Assembly: GCA_025057595.1 (NCBI GenBank)
Contig: JANXBK010000010.1
Location: 1 to 54,605, forward strand
Origin: Thermodesulfovibrio sp.
Lineage (GTDB): Bacteria > Nitrospirota > Thermodesulfovibrionia > Thermodesulfovibrionales > Thermodesulfovibrionaceae
Length of the DNA: 54,605 bases
Direction: 5' to 3'
Positions within the stretch are counted from its first letter, which is position 1. Each line of letters opens with the position of its first letter. This document shows, in pieces, positions 44,438 through 53,048 of the stretch. The notes beneath the pieces were generated by a model. That model searched no databases and was not told the DNA's origin. It saw only the letters and a program-made list of their open reading frames with translations. Position numbers and translations under genes: made by a program.

Positions 44438-44578
44438 TTGGGAACTCATTTAACCTATAGACCTCACAGATTAAAGAAGAAAAGAACTCATGGATTTTTA
44501 AAGAGAATGAGTACTCCTGGAGGAAGAAGAGTTATAAAAAGAAGAAGAGCTAAAGGAAGATGGAGATTAACACCTTAG
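44438..44578 (+). CDS. rpmH: 50S ribosomal protein L34, TTG start
   Basis: 46-residue protein missing from ATG-based calls. It reads [20 protein letters not shown] then [20 protein letters not shown], the L34 signature. TTG at 44438 stands about eight bases after AAGGAGG. Its end overlaps the yidD start by 19 bases. It normally precedes rnpA, which is absent here. Confidence 0.93.
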   Translation: MGTHLTYRPHRLKKKRTHGFLKRMSTPGGRRVIKRRRAKGRWRLTP

Positions 44579-44784
44579 TTTCAAAGCCGATCATTCAGAT
44601 AATAAAGTTTTACAGAAAATATATATCTCCCTTTATGCCTGCTGTATGTAGGTTTACTCCTACTTGTTCTGAGTATGCTGAGGAGGCAGTTAAAAAATAT
44701 AAAATAAAGGGATTGTATCTTACAGTAAAAAGAATTCTTAAATGTCATCCTTTTCATCCTGGAGGATATGATCCATTAAGGTGA
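44560..44784 (+). CDS. yidD: membrane protein insertion efficiency factor YidD
   Basis: 74-residue membrane-associated protein helping Yid[21 protein letters not shown], then [17 protein letters not shown] and [16 protein letters not shown], with the conserved Cys residues and HP motif. Start lies inside rpmH. Four bases before yidC. Confidence 0.95.
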   Translation: MEINTLVSKPIIQIIKFYRKYISPFMPAVCRFTPTCSEYAEEAVKKYKIKGLYLTVKRILKCHPFHPGGYDPLR

Positions 44785-44788
44785 CAGT

Positions 44789-46309
44789 ATGGATAACACC
44801 GGAGTAAGAGCTCTTTTAGCAGTAATATTAAGTATGTTAATACTTTTTGCAACTCAGTATTTTTACTCAAAATATTTTAGATCTTCAGAGACAAAACCTT
44901 CTCAAGTAGAAAAGACCTTACCGAAAACTGAGCCAGAAAAGCCTTTAGTAAAGGAAGAAACAAAATTTTTAGAAAGAGAGCAAAAACTTAGGGAAGTTAT
45001 TGTGGAAAATGATGTTTTCAAAGTTATTTTTTCTAATGAGGGTGCTACTATAAAAAGAGTAGAATTAAAAAAATACAAAGACAACAAAGGAAATCCTATT
45101 GTTTTCACATCTTATGAGATCGCACCTTTAGGTATTTTTAAAAAAGACTCAAACGAGCAGATAAAACCTCTTTTTACTGTTGATGACTCAAAGGCTTCCT
45201 TTAAAGAATCTGATGAGGCTACAGTAGTTTTTACCTACTCAGACAGCGAAGTGTTTATAAAAAGAGCTTTTAAACTCAATAAAACTGATTATTCAATAAC
45301 AGTTAATGAAGAGATAGAGGGAGTAGGTTTTTATCGTGTAACTCTTGGTAAAGATTTTGGAATTTTTGAAAAAGAAGATGCTCCTCATTGGGGACCAGTT
45401 ATTCTTAAAGAGGCTGACAGAGTAGAGATTAATCCAACAAAAATAAAGGAAGCTGTAAGCTATAAAGATATTAATTGGATAGCACAGGAGGATAAGTATT
45501 TCTTTTCAGCCTTAGTTCCTGATACAAAATCAAATCAATTTACAGTGTTTCCCTATAAAGATACAGCTCTTATTTTTGCAGAGCTTTCTCAAGGTAAAAA
45601 CACTTACAGAGTATTTATTTCACCAAAGGAGTATGACTACTTAAAGAAATTTAATGTCGGACTTGAGCATATTGTTGATTTTGGATTTTTCTCAATAGTG
45701 GCAAGACCTCTTTTTTGGTTTTTAAAGTTTCTGTATAGTTTTATTGGAAACTACGGATTTGCAATAGTAATTCTTACCATTATAGTGAGAATCCCGTTTA
45801 TTCCTATTGTAAACCGAGGACAGAAATCTATGCAGAAGTTAAGTGAGCTTCAACCTAAGCTTGCACAGCTTAAGGAGCAGTACAAGAATGATCCTCAAAG
45901 ACTTCAGAAGGAGATATTAGAGCTTTACAGAAAATATAAAATAAATCCCTTTACAGGATGCCTTCCAATACTCCTTCAACTTCCCATATTTTTTGCTCTT
46001 TACAAGGTTTTAACAGTAGCTATAGAGCTGAGACAAGCGCCCTTTGTCCTTTGGATTCAGGATCTTTCAGTAAAGGATCCCTACTATGTTTTACCAATTC
46101 TTATGGGTGCTACTATGTTTATTCAACAGAAGATTACACCATCCACAGCTGATCCAACTCAGCAAAAAATTCTGCTAATTTTACCAATTATATTCACATT
46201 TTTATTTCTTACTTTTCCTTCTGGTTTAGTGCTTTATTGGCTTATAAACAATATTTTTGGGATAGCCCAACAGATTTATATTAATCAAAAAATTAAGAAA
46301 GCTAAGTGA
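44789..46309 (+). CDS. yidC: membrane protein insertase YidC
   Basis: 506 residues of the Gram-negative type: an N-terminal membrane anchor (ALLAVILSMLILFATQYFYS), a large periplasmic beta domain (about 60-310) and five C-terminal helices. The core carries AIVILTIIVRIPFIPIVNRG, the coiled hairpin MQKLSELQPKLAQLKEQYK, NPFTGCLPILLQLPIFFALY and FPSGLVLYWLINNIFGIAQQ. Inserts proteins into the inner membrane. Confidence 0.95.
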   Translation: MDNTGVRALLAVILSMLILFATQYFYSKYFRSSETKPSQVEKTLPKTEPEKPLVKEETKFLEREQKLREVIVENDVFKVIFSNEGATIKRVELKKYKDNKGNPIVFTSYEIAPLGIFKKDSNEQIKPLFTVDDSKASFKESDEATVVFTYSDSEVFIKRAFKLNKTDYSITVNEEIEGVGFYRVTLGKDFGIFEKEDAPHWGPVILKEADRVEINPTKIKEAVSYKDINWIAQEDKYFFSALVPDTKSNQFTVFPYKDTALIFAELSQGKNTYRVFISPKEYDYLKKFNVGLEHIVDFGFFSIVARPLFWFLKFLYSFIGNYGFAIVILTIIVRIPFIPIVNRGQKSMQKLSELQPKLAQLKEQYKNDPQRLQKEILELYRKYKINPFTGCLPILLQLPIFFALYKVLTVAIELRQAPFVLWIQDLSVKDPYYVLPILMGATMFIQQKITPSTADPTQQKILLILPIIFTFLFLTFPSGLVLYWLINNIFGIAQQIYINQKIKKAK

Positions 46310-47688
46310 TTACCTCAGAGTCTGATACAATTGCTGCAATCGCTACAGCATTAGGTGAGGCGGCAATAGGAATTGTTAGAGTAAGCGGACCAGAAGCTAT
46401 AAAAATCTTAAGTAAAATTTTTTACTCACCAAAAGGTACAGATATAACAAAAGTAAAAACTCATACAATCCACTATGGATTTATAGTTGATCCAGACACT
46501 TCTGAAAAAGTTGATGAAGTTTTAGTTACTGTTATGAAAGCACCTCATACTTACACAAAAGAAGATATGGTTGAGATAAACTGCCATGGAGGATATGTGA
46601 CTTTAAAAAGAGTTCTTGATATTGTCTTAAAAAGTGGTGCTCGTCTTGCTGAGCCAGGAGAGTTTACAAAAAGAGCGTTTTTAAAGGGAAGAATAGATCT
46701 AAGTCAAGCAGAATCAGTAATTGATCTTATTAGAGCAAAAACAGAACAGGCTCAAAAAATAGCTCTTGAGCACTTAAGTGGAAGGCTTTCAGAAAGAATA
46801 AATAAAATGAGGGATACTCTTATGAGAGTTTGTGCTCATGTTGAGGCATATATAGATTTTCCAGAAGAAGATATAGAAGGATTGACACAACAAGAGATCT
46901 TAGAGGAGATAAGAGAGATAAAGACTCAGATAAAATCTTTAATTGAGGGTTATGAGGAAGGAAAGATTTACAGAGAGGGACTTACAACAGCTATTGTGGG
47001 AAAACCAAATGTGGGTAAATCTTCTTTGCTGAATGCACTTTTGATGAAAGACAGAGCGATTGTCACTGAGATTCCAGGTACAACAAGAGATATAATTGAA
47101 GAGTATGTGAATATTAGAGGGATTCCACTTAAAATTCTTGACACAGCAGGAATAAGGCAGGCTTACGATTTAGTTGAGGCAGAGGGAATAAGAAGAACTC
47201 TAAAAGCAGTAGAGGAGGCAGAGCTTGTTCTGTTAGTTCTTGACTGCAGTAGAGCAATTGATAGTCTTGATGAGGAGATAATTAATAAAGTCTTAGACAA
47301 AAAAGTTATTGTTGTTATAAATAAAAGGGATATAAAAAGTGAAAGCTTTATTTTACCAGAAGTTCTAAAGGATAAACCTGCTGTTGAAATCTCTGCAATT
47401 AAGTCTGAAGGCATTGAAGAGTTAAAGAATTTAATCTTTAATACAACAGTAACTGGAAGGTTTACTTGTGAAGGTGTAGTTGTTACAAAGCTTAGGCATA
47501 AGATAGCTCTTGAGGGAGCCTTAAAAGCCTTAGAGAATGCCGAGGAGTCTTTCATAAAAAAAGAGCCTCTTGAGATTGTAGCTATGTTTCTACATGAGGG
47601 ATTAAACAGCCTTGGTGAGATTGTAGGAGCTGTGACTACAGAAGATTTACTTGATATAATCTTCAGTGAATTCTGTATCGGAAAGTAA
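46306..47688 (+). CDS. mnmE: tRNA uridine-5-carboxymethylaminomethyl modification GTPase
   Basis: With MnmG modifies wobble U34. 460 residues: N-terminal tetrahydrofolate-binding domain (AIATALGEAAIGIVRVSGPE), helical domain, inserted G domain (G1 GKPNVGKSSLLNALL, G2/G3 IPGTTRDIIEEY and LDTAGIRQ, G4 NKRD), and the C-terminal catalytic FCIGK. GTG start overlapping yidC by four bases. jag/khpB, often between yidC and mnmE, is absent. Confidence 0.96.
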   Translation: MITSESDTIAAIATALGEAAIGIVRVSGPEAIKILSKIFYSPKGTDITKVKTHTIHYGFIVDPDTSEKVDEVLVTVMKAPHTYTKEDMVEINCHGGYVTLKRVLDIVLKSGARLAEPGEFTKRAFLKGRIDLSQAESVIDLIRAKTEQAQKIALEHLSGRLSERINKMRDTLMRVCAHVEAYIDFPEEDIEGLTQQEILEEIREIKTQIKSLIEGYEEGKIYREGLTTAIVGKPNVGKSSLLNALLMKDRAIVTEIPGTTRDIIEEYVNIRGIPLKILDTAGIRQAYDLVEAEGIRRTLKAVEEAELVLLVLDCSRAIDSLDEEIINKVLDKKVIVVINKRDIKSESFILPEVLKDKPAVEISAIKSEGIEELKNLIFNTTVTGRFTCEGVVVTKLRHKIALEGALKALENAEESFIKKEPLEIVAMFLHEGLNSLGEIVGAVTTEDLLDIIFSEFCIGK

Positions 47689-47689
47689 T

Positions 47690-48559
47690 CTATTTATTCA
47701 GTTTGCCTCCTACTGTTGCTTGACTAATAACTTCTTGAAGTGCCTTTTCATTTATCTCTACTTTATGTTTTCTTTTGAGCTCTTCTATATAGCTGTTAAA
47801 CCACTCCTGTTGTTTTTTTATCTTTAGTTCCTCTATAAGTTGATTTTTTATGGATTCAAAATCTGTAGGAGTTCCCTTTATATCTGTAACTTTAAAAATA
47901 TATAACTCGCCTTTGTAGGTAAGAGGCATGCTAACTTGGCCCTTCTTTAGATTAAATACCACATTTTGGATTTGTGGATTAAGTTGATTCTTTTTGAAAA
48001 ATCCGATATCTCCACCCATAGCTTTTGTTTTTTCATCCCTTGAAAGCTCTTTTGCTAAAGCTGCAAAATCTTCTCCTTTGTTTAGTCTCTCATAGACTTT
48101 TTTTGCCTCTTCTTCATTTTTTACAACAATCTGGCTAAGTCTGACTTCTTGAGGTTTTATAAACTCCTCTTTATGTTTTTCATAGTAGTCTTTAGCATCT
48201 TTTTCTGTTACAGGTTTAAAACTCTTTAACTCTTCCTCAAGAAGCATATTTATAAGAGTGATTTTTTTGAACTCTTCAACCCTCCTTTTAAAGTCTTTTG
48301 ATTTTTGAAGACCTTTGTCTTTTGCTTCTTCATAAAGGAGTTCTCTTTTAATTAACTCCTCTTTAAGCCTTTTTGAGCCTTCAGAAGAGGTAAGAAATAT
48401 CTTAGTTTGAGGAGGAAGGCTCTGAAGCTCCTCAATAAGTTGAGATTTTGTTATTTTAGATGAGCCTGTTTTAACAATAGTTTCGTCTCTGTCTTTTGCA
48501 CATCCTGAAAGTAAAATCAGAGCAAAGACAAAAATAAAAAAAGTGTTAATCTTCATCAT
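47690..48559 (-). CDS. parvulin-type peptidyl-prolyl isomerase lipoprotein (PrsA/SurA-like)
   Basis: 289 residues. Lipoprotein signal with lipobox LILLSGC (Cys about 20), N-terminal helical chaperone domain (about 30-125: KSQLIEELQSLPPQTKIFL), then a parvulin domain about 130-225 (VRLSQIVVKNEEEAKKVYER, GEDFAALAKELSRDEKTKAM, GGDIGFFKKNQLNPQI), and a C-terminal helix. Likely folds exported proteins in the periplasm. Its end lies one base from the mnmE end (convergent). Confidence 0.9.
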   Translation of the reverse strand: MMKINTFFIFVFALILLSGCAKDRDETIVKTGSSKITKSQLIEELQSLPPQTKIFLTSSEGSKRLKEELIKRELLYEEAKDKGLQKSKDFKRRVEEFKKITLINMLLEEELKSFKPVTEKDAKDYYEKHKEEFIKPQEVRLSQIVVKNEEEAKKVYERLNKGEDFAALAKELSRDEKTKAMGGDIGFFKKNQLNPQIQNVVFNLKKGQVSMPLTYKGELYIFKVTDIKGTPTDFESIKNQLIEELKIKKQQEWFNSYIEELKRKHKVEINEKALQEVISQATVGGKLNK

Positions 48560-48623
48560 TATCTCCTTACTTAATTTTTTTAAAGTTTAACATAAAATGT
48601 CTTTTATTGCAAATGAATTTACC

Positions 48624-48651
48624 TTGACAAAAAATTAGCAAAGTAGATATT
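48624..48651 (+). promoter_or_regulatory. candidate promoter of the mla operon
   Basis: TTGACA (48624-48629), 16 bases, GATATT (48646-48651), 11 bases before the ATG. The -35 is a consensus match; the -10 is weak. Confidence 0.5.
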
Positions 48652-48662
48652 TTAAAACTTCA

Positions 48663-49433
48663 ATGAAACAATTTTTAAAAGTTATTGGGAGAGGTGTTCT
48701 TTCTCTTTTTTTGTTTCTCGGAAGAATTTTTCTCTTTCTTTTGGAGATAATATATATAACCTTTACAACACCACTTAAAGTAAGGAATTTTCTAAGACAG
48801 ATACGATTTTTTGGGAATAAATCTTTAGTTGTTGTTGTCTTTACAGGTGCTTTCTCTGGTATGGTTTTAGCTCTTCAGGGATATTATGCCTTAAATAAGT
48901 TTGGGGCTGAAGCTTTACTTGGACCAGTTGTTGCTTTATCTCTTATAAGAGAACTTGGTCCTGTTCTTTGTGCATTAATGGTTACAGGAAGAGCAGGCTC
49001 TGCAATTACCGCAGAGATAGGAATTATGAGAATTACAGAGCAGATTGATGCTTTAACTGTTATGGCAGTAAACCCTATAAGATATATCGTTGTTCCAAAT
49101 ATTCTTGCAGGATTTGTAACTTTTCCCCTTCTTACAGCAATTTTTGATTTAGTAGGAATCTATGGAGGATATTTTGTCTCTGTTTATGCACTTGGATTAA
49201 GTGAAGGAACTTACTTTTCCCAGATGGAGCTTTATGTTGATATGGAAGACATAAAAGTAGGGCTTTATAAATCTCTAAGTTTTGGAGTTATTGTTACATG
49301 GATATGCACTTTTATGGGATACAATGCAAAGTATGGAGCAAGAGGAGTTAGCAAAGCCACAACAGAGGCAGTAGTTTTGTCATCTGTTGTTATTCTTATT
49401 TGGGATTATATGTTGGGAGCACTTCTTTTATGA
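48663..49433 (+). CDS. mlaE: phospholipid ABC transporter permease MlaE
   Basis: 256-residue membrane permease of the Mla system, which moves phospholipids between the inner and outer membranes. Segments KSLVVVVFTGAFSGMVLALQ, LIRELGPVLCALMVTGRAGS, AITAEIGIMRITEQIDALTV and MAVNPIRYIVVPNILAGF are diagnostic. First gene of a cluster with mlaF, mlaD, a TolC-like gene and mlaC. Confidence 0.93.
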   Translation: MKQFLKVIGRGVLSLFLFLGRIFLFLLEIIYITFTTPLKVRNFLRQIRFFGNKSLVVVVFTGAFSGMVLALQGYYALNKFGAEALLGPVVALSLIRELGPVLCALMVTGRAGSAITAEIGIMRITEQIDALTVMAVNPIRYIVVPNILAGFVTFPLLTAIFDLVGIYGGYFVSVYALGLSEGTYFSQMELYVDMEDIKVGLYKSLSFGVIVTWICTFMGYNAKYGARGVSKATTEAVVLSSVVILIWDYMLGALLL

Positions 49434-50173
49434 TAGAGATTAAAGATCTTCATAAATCCTTTGGTACTCAAAGGGTTCTCAAAGGTGTTAATCTTAAAAT
49501 TGAAGAAGGACAAGTTACTGCTGTTGTTGGAAGAAGCGGAGGAGGCAAGTCTGTTCTTCTTAAGCATATTGTAGGTTTGATTAAACCTGACAGAGGAAGT
49601 ATCTTTATTAGAGGGCAGGATATAACTAAGCTTAGTGGTAAAAGACTTGACGAGATAAGATCTCAAATTGGAGTTGTTTTTCAAGGTGGAGCTCTTTTTG
49701 ACTCTCTTACCGTATACGATAATGTTGCCTTTCCTTTAGTTGAAAAAGGCAAGTTAAAAAAAGAGGAGATTCATAAAAGAGTAATAAAAGCTCTTAGCGA
49801 TGTTGGACTACAGGGCATGGAGTATAAATATCCTGCAGAGTTAAGTGGAGGTATGAGAAAAAGAGTTGCCTTAGCAAGAGCTTTAATCTCTGAGCCTAAG
49901 ATAATTCTTTTTGATGAGCCGACAACAGGGCTTGATCCGATTTTAGTAAGAACTATTCATAAACTAATTAGGCAGGCTCATGAACAGTACGGTTTTACAG
50001 GGTTAATAATAAGCCATGAGATTCCAGAAATTTTTGAAATTTCTGATAAAGTTGCTATGCTGCATGATGGTAAAATAATAGAAGTTGGAACTCCTGAGGA
50101 GTTTCAAAAAAGTGAAAATCCCTATGTAAAAAATTTTATAATGGGATTAGAAGAACAGGAGGACAGATTATGA
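49430..50173 (+). CDS. mlaF: phospholipid ABC transporter ATPase MlaF
   Basis: ATPase partner of MlaE, 247 residues from the ATG that overlaps the mlaE stop (ATGA). Walker A GRSGGGKSVLLKHI, Q-loop VFQGGALFDSL, signature LSGGMRKRVALARAL, Walker B IILFDEPTTGLDP, switch His in IISHEI. A start 30 bases earlier is open but lies within mlaE and extends past the family N-terminus MIEIKDLHKSFG. Confidence 0.94.
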   Translation: MIEIKDLHKSFGTQRVLKGVNLKIEEGQVTAVVGRSGGGKSVLLKHIVGLIKPDRGSIFIRGQDITKLSGKRLDEIRSQIGVVFQGGALFDSLTVYDNVAFPLVEKGKLKKEEIHKRVIKALSDVGLQGMEYKYPAELSGGMRKRVALARALISEPKIILFDEPTTGLDPILVRTIHKLIRQAHEQYGFTGLIISHEIPEIFEISDKVAMLHDGKIIEVGTPEEFQKSENPYVKNFIMGLEEQEDRL

Positions 50174-50613
50174 AAAGAGAGAGTGTTGAGATAGCAGTAG
50201 GAGTATTTGTCCTAATTGGTATCTTTGCTTTAGGATATCTCTCTTTTAGACTTGGCAAGATAGATTTTTTAACGCAGGATTATTATACTGTTTATGCTGA
50301 ATTTGATAAAATTGGAGGGATTAAAAAAGGCTCTGTTGTTGAGATTGCTGGTGTTGCTGTAGGCACAGTTGAAAAAGTATTTTTAAATGAAAAGTATCAT
50401 GCAGTTGTAGAGATGAAAATAATTAACTCAGTAAAACTTCCAGATGACTCAACTGCTTCAGTTAGAACAAAGGGACTTATTGGTGAAAAATATATTCAAA
50501 TTATACCAGGAGGCTCCGATGTATTTATAGCAAATGGTGGGAAAATCAGACATACAGAATCAGCAGTAGATATAGAGGAGGTGCTGTCAAAATATGTGTT
50601 TGGTAAGATTTAA
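50170..50613 (+). CDS. mlaD: MCE-domain lipid-binding protein MlaD
   Basis: 147 residues: N-terminal membrane anchor (EIAVGVFVLIGIFALGYLSF) and one MCE domain (YTVYAEFDKIGGIKKGSVVE, IAGVAVGTVEKV, VRTKGLIGEKYIQIIPGGS). It forms the periplasmic ring on MlaE. Short compared with enteric MlaD, with little beyond the MCE fold. ATGA overlap with mlaF. Confidence 0.92.
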   Translation: MKRESVEIAVGVFVLIGIFALGYLSFRLGKIDFLTQDYYTVYAEFDKIGGIKKGSVVEIAGVAVGTVEKVFLNEKYHAVVEMKIINSVKLPDDSTASVRTKGLIGEKYIQIIPGGSDVFIANGGKIRHTESAVDIEEVLSKYVFGKI

Positions 50614-51961
50614 AATTTTAGTATTATTTTTTCTTCTTTTTTTGTTAGAAACAGTCTTTGCAGCTGAGCAAACAATCACTTTAGATTTGAAAAGCTGTAT
50701 TGAAAAAGTTGTCAGATATCATCCTGAGCTTAATGAGTATAAAACCGACATCGAAGCCTACAAAGCAAAGCTTGCTCAGGCAGAGGCAGCCAGTCTTCCT
50801 CAAATTGAGCTTATTGCTTTAGGAGGTCCTTCTGTAGAGGCTAAAAAAGAGGCAATATCTCCGGTTGTAAGAACAGATGTTAAATCAACAACAATAAACG
50901 GTGTTTTTGGAATGCTTATAATGCAAGCACTTCAGCCAATTTATACCTTTGGAAAGATATCTGGTTATAAAGAGGCAGCAAAGTCTGGCATAAAAGTCTC
51001 TCAAGCAGAGCTTGAAAAAAAAAGGTCAGAGCTAATATTAAAAACAAAAGAGCTTTACTGGTCCTTAGCCTTAGTTAGAGAGTTGAAAGTTGTTGCAGAG
51101 GAAATAAAAAAAGAACTTGAAAAAGCAATAAATAAAACAGAGGAGGATTTGAAGAAAGATATTCCTTTAGCTGATGAGTTAACACTTTATAAGCTTAAGA
51201 CTTATTTTGGAGAGGTAAAAAGAAATATAAATGAAATAGAGAAAAATGAATCAATTATAATTGAAGCATTAAAATTTATGACAGCGACTCCTAAAGGAGC
51301 CACTCTTCAGATTACTACAGAGCCTTTGAAACCTGAGGATTTTACCTTAAAACCTGAAGACTTAGTAAAAAATGCCTTTTTTCTAAGACCTGAGATAATT
51401 CAAATAAATGAGGCAGTTAAAGCAAAACAGGCATTAATTGATGTGGAACGAAGCAATCTTTATCCTCAGATTTTTCTAATGCTTAGAGGAAGTATATCTG
51501 GAGCTACAAATAGAGAAAGAATTCATAATCCCTACATCTCTGATCCACTTAATGAGTCAACCTTAGCAGTTGTCTTAGGTGCAAAACTTAATGTAGATTT
51601 TGGAATTACAAAGGGAAGAATAAAAGAGGCAGAGGCTGAGTATCAAAGGATTCTTGACAAAAAGAGATTTGCTGAAGAGGGCATTCCACTTCAGATAAAA
51701 AAAGCCTATTTAGAGTATCTTGAGGCTTCTCAATCTATAAAAGATCTTGAGGAGGCACACAAAAACGCAAAGAAATGGCTTGTAGCAGCAGATGCAAATA
51801 TTGATATGGGTGTTGGAGAGATGAAAGATTTAGCAGATGCTATACTGGCTTATGCTACAACAAAGATAAACTATCTTAAAGCCCTTTACAATCAAAAGAT
51901 TGCTATCGCTAATTTAATTCAAGCTTCTGGAATGGATAAATCTGAAAGGGAGGTTAACTAA
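50594..51961 (+). CDS. TolC-family outer membrane channel
   Basis: 455 residues. Signal peptide about 1-24 (ILVLFFLLFLLETVFAAEQ), then two repeats of the outer-membrane-efflux domain: LKSCIEKVVRYHPELNEYKT, long coiled helices (about 110-225), and the second repeat LVKNAFFLRPEIIQINEAVK, LGAKLNVDFGITKGRIKEAE. Lies between mlaD and mlaC, overlapping mlaD by 20 bases. It could serve the HlyD exporter at 36761-41664 or be part of the lipid pathway. Confidence 0.88.
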   Translation: MCLVRFKILVLFFLLFLLETVFAAEQTITLDLKSCIEKVVRYHPELNEYKTDIEAYKAKLAQAEAASLPQIELIALGGPSVEAKKEAISPVVRTDVKSTTINGVFGMLIMQALQPIYTFGKISGYKEAAKSGIKVSQAELEKKRSELILKTKELYWSLALVRELKVVAEEIKKELEKAINKTEEDLKKDIPLADELTLYKLKTYFGEVKRNINEIEKNESIIIEALKFMTATPKGATLQITTEPLKPEDFTLKPEDLVKNAFFLRPEIIQINEAVKAKQALIDVERSNLYPQIFLMLRGSISGATNRERIHNPYISDPLNESTLAVVLGAKLNVDFGITKGRIKEAEAEYQRILDKKRFAEEGIPLQIKKAYLEYLEASQSIKDLEEAHKNAKKWLVAADANIDMGVGEMKDLADAILAYATTKINYLKALYNQKIAIANLIQASGMDKSEREVN

Positions 51962-52573
51962 ATGTCTAAGAAACTCTTAATTTCCTTTTTTATTCTTTTT
52001 TTTATTTATTCTGTCTCCTACACAGCTATTACTCCTAAGGAGCAGATAAAAAAGGGAGTTGACAGTGTGATATCAATTCTTAAAGATCCAAAATACAAGG
52101 GGAAAGAAAGGATTCATCAAAGAAGAGCTGCTTTAAGAGCTGAAATTGGTAAATTTTTTGATTTTGATGAGATGTCTAAAAGAGCCTTAGGTATTTATTG
52201 GAAAGAGAGAACTCCTCAAGAAAAAAAGGAGTTTGTTGAGCTTTTTAAAGATCTTCTTGAGAGGTCTTATGCAGAAAAAATTGAATCTTATACAGATGAG
52301 GAGATTCTTTATACTGATGAGTTTATTGAAAACAGTAAATATGCAACTGTTAAAACAAAGATAATAACAAAGGAAAGAAAAGATATTCCAATTGACTACA
52401 GACTTTACTTTAATGGCAAAGAGTGGAAAGTTTATGATGTGCTGATAGAGGGTGTAAGTCTTGTAAGTAACTACAGAAGTCAGTTTAATAAAATTATAAG
52501 AGTTCATTCCTATCAAGAGCTTATAAAAAGAATGAAGGCAAAACAATTAGAAGAAAGAATAAGGGAGAGGTAG
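51962..52573 (+). CDS. mlaC: periplasmic phospholipid-binding protein MlaC
   Basis: 203 residues. Signal peptide about 1-20 (LLISFFILFFIYSVSYTA), then an MlaC/Ttg2D domain: FFDFDEMSKRALGIYWKERT, PQEKKEFVELFKDLLERSYA, YRLYFNGKEWKVYDVLIEG and VSLVSNYRSQFNKIIRVHSY. Carries phospholipid between the inner-membrane MlaFED complex and the outer membrane. Starts right after the TolC gene stop. mlaA and mlaB are not seen. Confidence 0.92.
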   Translation: MSKKLLISFFILFFIYSVSYTAITPKEQIKKGVDSVISILKDPKYKGKERIHQRRAALRAEIGKFFDFDEMSKRALGIYWKERTPQEKKEFVELFKDLLERSYAEKIESYTDEEILYTDEFIENSKYATVKTKIITKERKDIPIDYRLYFNGKEWKVYDVLIEGVSLVSNYRSQFNKIIRVHSYQELIKRMKAKQLEERIRER

Positions 52574-52574
52574 C

Positions 52575-53048
52575 ATGAAAAAAGTATTAATTGAAAAAGT
52601 AAGAGAGTTAATGGATATTTTAGATTCCCAACATTTAGTTATTCCTTGCTCAGAGTTTGATGAAGCTTTAGTAGCAATGAAAGAGCTCAATCCTGATGTT
52701 ATAGTTTTTACTGAAAAAGCCTTTAACTTAGAGCCTTTAGAAGTTTGCAGAGCAATAAGGGAGAAATACTCACTTGTAGTGCCAATTATTGTAGTGCTGA
52801 ATTTTTACTCTCTGTTAGAGCTTTCACAACTGAAAGTGCTTGGAGCAAGAACTTTAGTTAAACCCTTCAGTAAAGAAGAACTAAATCAGTTAATTTATGA
52901 GGTTACAACCCCACCAAAGGTGCTCCCTGTAGTTGAAAAGATTGCACTTCATAAGGAAGAGTTGAAAGAGGTTGTAAGACAACAGGTAAAATCTGAGCTT
53001 AAAATACTAATGAAGCAAATTCTGGAGGGAATAGAAAAATATGCTTAA
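52575..53048 (+). CDS. degenerate receiver-domain protein
   Basis: 157 residues: a CheY-like fold (about 1-115) and a C-terminal helix (about 120-157, LKEVVRQQVKSELKILMKQI). The position of the phospho-acceptor Asp is Thr46 (DVIVFTEKAF) and the N-terminal acidic pair is missing, while the switch Lys is kept (LVKPFSKEEL). It probably does not accept phosphate and may work as a binding module. Follows mlaC by one base and overlaps valS by eight. Confidence 0.75.
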   Translation: MKKVLIEKVRELMDILDSQHLVIPCSEFDEALVAMKELNPDVIVFTEKAFNLEPLEVCRAIREKYSLVVPIIVVLNFYSLLELSQLKVLGARTLVKPFSKEELNQLIYEVTTPPKVLPVVEKIALHKEELKEVVRQQVKSELKILMKQILEGIEKYA

